NCBI GenBank assembly: GCA_910588365.1 | Contig: CAJUQS010000018.1 | Coordinates: forward strand, 1-5,199 | Direction: 5' to 3' | From: an uncultured Oscillospiraceae bacterium | Lineage (GTDB): Bacteria > Bacillota > Clostridia > Oscillospirales > Oscillospiraceae | Length of the DNA stretch: 5,199 nucleotides | Shown: in pieces, positions 3,796-5,199 of the stretch | Position numbering within the stretch: the first letter of the stretch is position 1 | Layout of the letters: each line of letters opens with the position of its first letter | Translations under genes and position numbers: made by a program | Notes under the pieces: model-generated | Database searches by the model: none | Told to the model about the DNA's origin: nothing | Seen by the model: the letters and a program-made list of their open reading frames with translations, nothing else

Positions 3796-5199
3796 TCAGC
3801 ACAGCTTCGCCCCGGCGGGGATGCGGCCGTCCACCATGAGCAGATTCAGCTTTTCCTCGCCCTTCTCGGTGTGAACGGCGGAGATGAGCATTCCCTGGCT
3901 CTCCTGGCCCATCATCTTCCGGGGCGGCAGGTTCACGATGGCCACCAGGGTCTTGCCGATGAGCTCCTCGGGCTTGTACCACTTGGCGATGCCGGAGAGA
4001 ATCTGCCGGTCCGTGCCCGTGCCGTCGTCCAGGGTGAACTTCAGCAGCTTGTCCGACTTCTTCACCGCCTGGCAGTCCTTCACCTTCACGGCCCGGAAGT
4101 CGGACTTGCAGAAGGTGTCGAAATCCACCTTCTCCTCGCTCAGGGGCTCGATCTCCAGAGAGGGCAGGGCCGCCCTTCTGGCCTCCTCCTGGATGCGGTC
4201 AAGCTCCTCCAGCTCTTTGGCCATGTCGATGCGGGGGAAGAGGTTCTCCCCCTTGGACACAGAGACATCAGCCGCCAGAGCGCCCCAGACCGCGGCGCTG
4301 TCCCAGGTCTGGGCCTGCGCACCGGCGCCGATCTGGGCAAAGATTTTCTCGCAGCTGGCCGGCATAAAGGGGATCAGCAGCACGGTACACACCCGGACAG
4401 TCTCCAGCAGGTTGTAGAGCACCGTGGCCAGCCGGGTCCCGTTGGCCTCCATGTCCTTCGCCAGGGCCCAGGGGGCGTTTTCGTCAATATACTTGTTGGC
4501 CCGCTGGATGACCTTGAAGACCTCCTCCAGCGCGTTCTGGAACTGGAACTTCTCCATCTGCTCCTCGTAGCGTCCCCGGAGACCGGTGACCAGGGAGATG
4601 AGGCTTCCGTCCAGCTCCGGATCCTCCTGCCGCTCCACGGGGAGCTTCCCGCCAAAATACTTCTCCGCCATGGCGGTGGTGCGGGAGACCAGGTTGCCCA
4701 GGTCGTTGGCGAGGTCGGTATTGATGGTCTGGATGAGCAGCTCGTTGGTGAAGTTGCCGTCAGACCCAAAGGGGAAAGTCCGCAGGACGAAAAACCGCAA
4801 AGCGTCCACCCCGTAGCGCTCGCTGAGCAGGTAGGGGTCCACCACATTGCCCTTGGACTTGCTCATCTTGCCGCCGTCCAGCAGCAGCCAGCCGTGGCCG
4901 TAGACCTTCTTCGGCAGGGGCAGGTCCAGGCTCATGAGGAAGGCGGGCCAGTAGATGGCGTGGAAGCGGACGATCTCCTTGCCGATAAAGTGAACATCGG
5001 CGGGCCAGAACTTCTCCAGATCGCTGTATCTCTCGTTTTGATAGCCCAGGGCGGTCATATAGTTGAACAGCGCATCCAGCCACACATAGACCACATGGCC
5101 CGGGTCAAAGTCCACGGGCACGCCCCAGGTAAAGCTGGTGCGGGACACGCACAGATCCTGCAAGCCGCCCTCGCAGTCGATGAAATTGTTCACCATCTC
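3796..5199 (-). CDS. metG: Methionine--tRNA ligase, C-terminal part (gene runs off window at its 5' end)
   Basis: MetRS charges initiator and elongator tRNA-Met with methionine in the cytosol. The visible 467 codons begin inside the catalytic domain (EMVNNF, then DLCVSRTSFTWGVPV), so the ATG near 5196 is an internal methionine, not the start. Seen in order: the Rossmann-fold part with VVYVWLDALFNY (36-47) and FIGKEIVRFHAIYWPAFL (71-88), the KMSKS loop (111-115 of this fragment, bases 4855-4869), the helical anticodon-binding domain (about 140-300), a charged linker, and a C-terminal Trbp111/EMAPII-like tRNA-binding domain (about 358-467, with KWYKPEELIGK and NLPPRKMMG). The HIGH motif and any zinc-binding cysteines lie outside the window. 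The long form with a C-terminal dimerising domain is usual in Firmicutes. The reading frame is intact. The DUF4177 gene follows 68 bp downstream. Confidence 0.97.
   Translation of the reverse strand, partial: EMVNNFIDCEGGLQDLCVSRTSFTWGVPVDFDPGHVVYVWLDALFNYMTALGYQNERYSDLEKFWPADVHFIGKEIVRFHAIYWPAFLMSLDLPLPKKVYGHGWLLLDGGKMSKSKGNVVDPYLLSERYGVDALRFFVLRTFPFGSDGNFTNELLIQTINTDLANDLGNLVSRTTAMAEKYFGGKLPVERQEDPELDGSLISLVTGLRGRYEEQMEKFQFQNALEEVFKVIQRANKYIDENAPWALAKDMEANGTRLATVLYNLLETVRVCTVLLIPFMPASCEKIFAQIGAGAQAQTWDSAAVWGALAADVSVSKGENLFPRIDMAKELEELDRIQEEARRAALPSLEIEPLSEEKVDFDTFCKSDFRAVKVKDCQAVKKSDKLLKFTLDDGTGTDRQILSGIAKWYKPEELIGKTLVAIVNLPPRKMMGQESQGMLISAVHTEKGEEKLNLLMVDGRIPAGAKLC

Noticed and set aside
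5194..5196. ATG as the start of metG
   Set aside because: The frame continues upstream to the window edge, and the sequence here matches the middle of the MetRS catalytic domain; the true start is outside the window.
1..5199. CRISPR array, tRNA genes, integrase or transposase
   Set aside because: No regularly spaced direct repeats, cloverleaf tRNA or recombinase motifs were found on either strand.

Overview
The window looks like a chromosomal piece of a high-GC, endospore-lineage Firmicute, most likely an Oscillospiraceae/Flavonifractor-type gut clostridium. This rests on strong AGGAGG-type ribosome binding sites, G/C-rich third codon positions, a clostridial-type methionyl-tRNA synthetase with a C-terminal tRNA-binding domain, a DUF4177 protein, and a trio of small proteins whose general appearance I associate with that group. 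The taxonomic call is inference; no rRNA or marker alignment was possible.

Layout. Positions 1-400 hold no credible protein gene. About 1-172 (+) folds into a convincing multi-helix structure closed by long-range pairing and is probably a structured non-coding RNA; raiA-type is my best but unproven guess. It is followed by a perfect 30-bp palindrome (253-282) and a G/C-rich multi-hairpin element (283-388), probably a dispersed intergenic repeat. Positions 401-2038 (-) encode a complete acyl-CoA synthetase/AMP-dependent ligase. Its leader of about 100 nt and its promoter lie at 2039-2171, with an operator-like palindrome in the promoter spacer and two hairpins in the leader. Divergently, 2290-3431 (+) carries three small genes of unknown function: an 85-aa helical protein, a 140-aa helix-linker-helix protein, and a 100-aa proline-rich protein with a hydrophobic C-terminus that overlaps the second gene by 8 bp. 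A large inverted repeat (3448-3487) separates them from two minus-strand genes: a 75-aa DUF4177 protein (3500-3727) and the C-terminal two thirds of metG (3796-5199), whose 5' end lies outside the window.

How the pieces relate. metG transcription runs leftward into the DUF4177 gene and meets the three-gene cluster head-on at the 3448-3487 hairpin. The ligase and the three-gene cluster are divergent and share the 2039-2289 regulatory region: a sigma-A-like promoter for the ligase and a possible sporulation sigma-E-like promoter for the cluster. The three-gene cluster is the best candidate for an undescribed system. Its genes are tightly associated, two share a short S/N-P-x-x helical motif, and the third looks like a membrane-associated partner. 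No function can be assigned from sequence alone.
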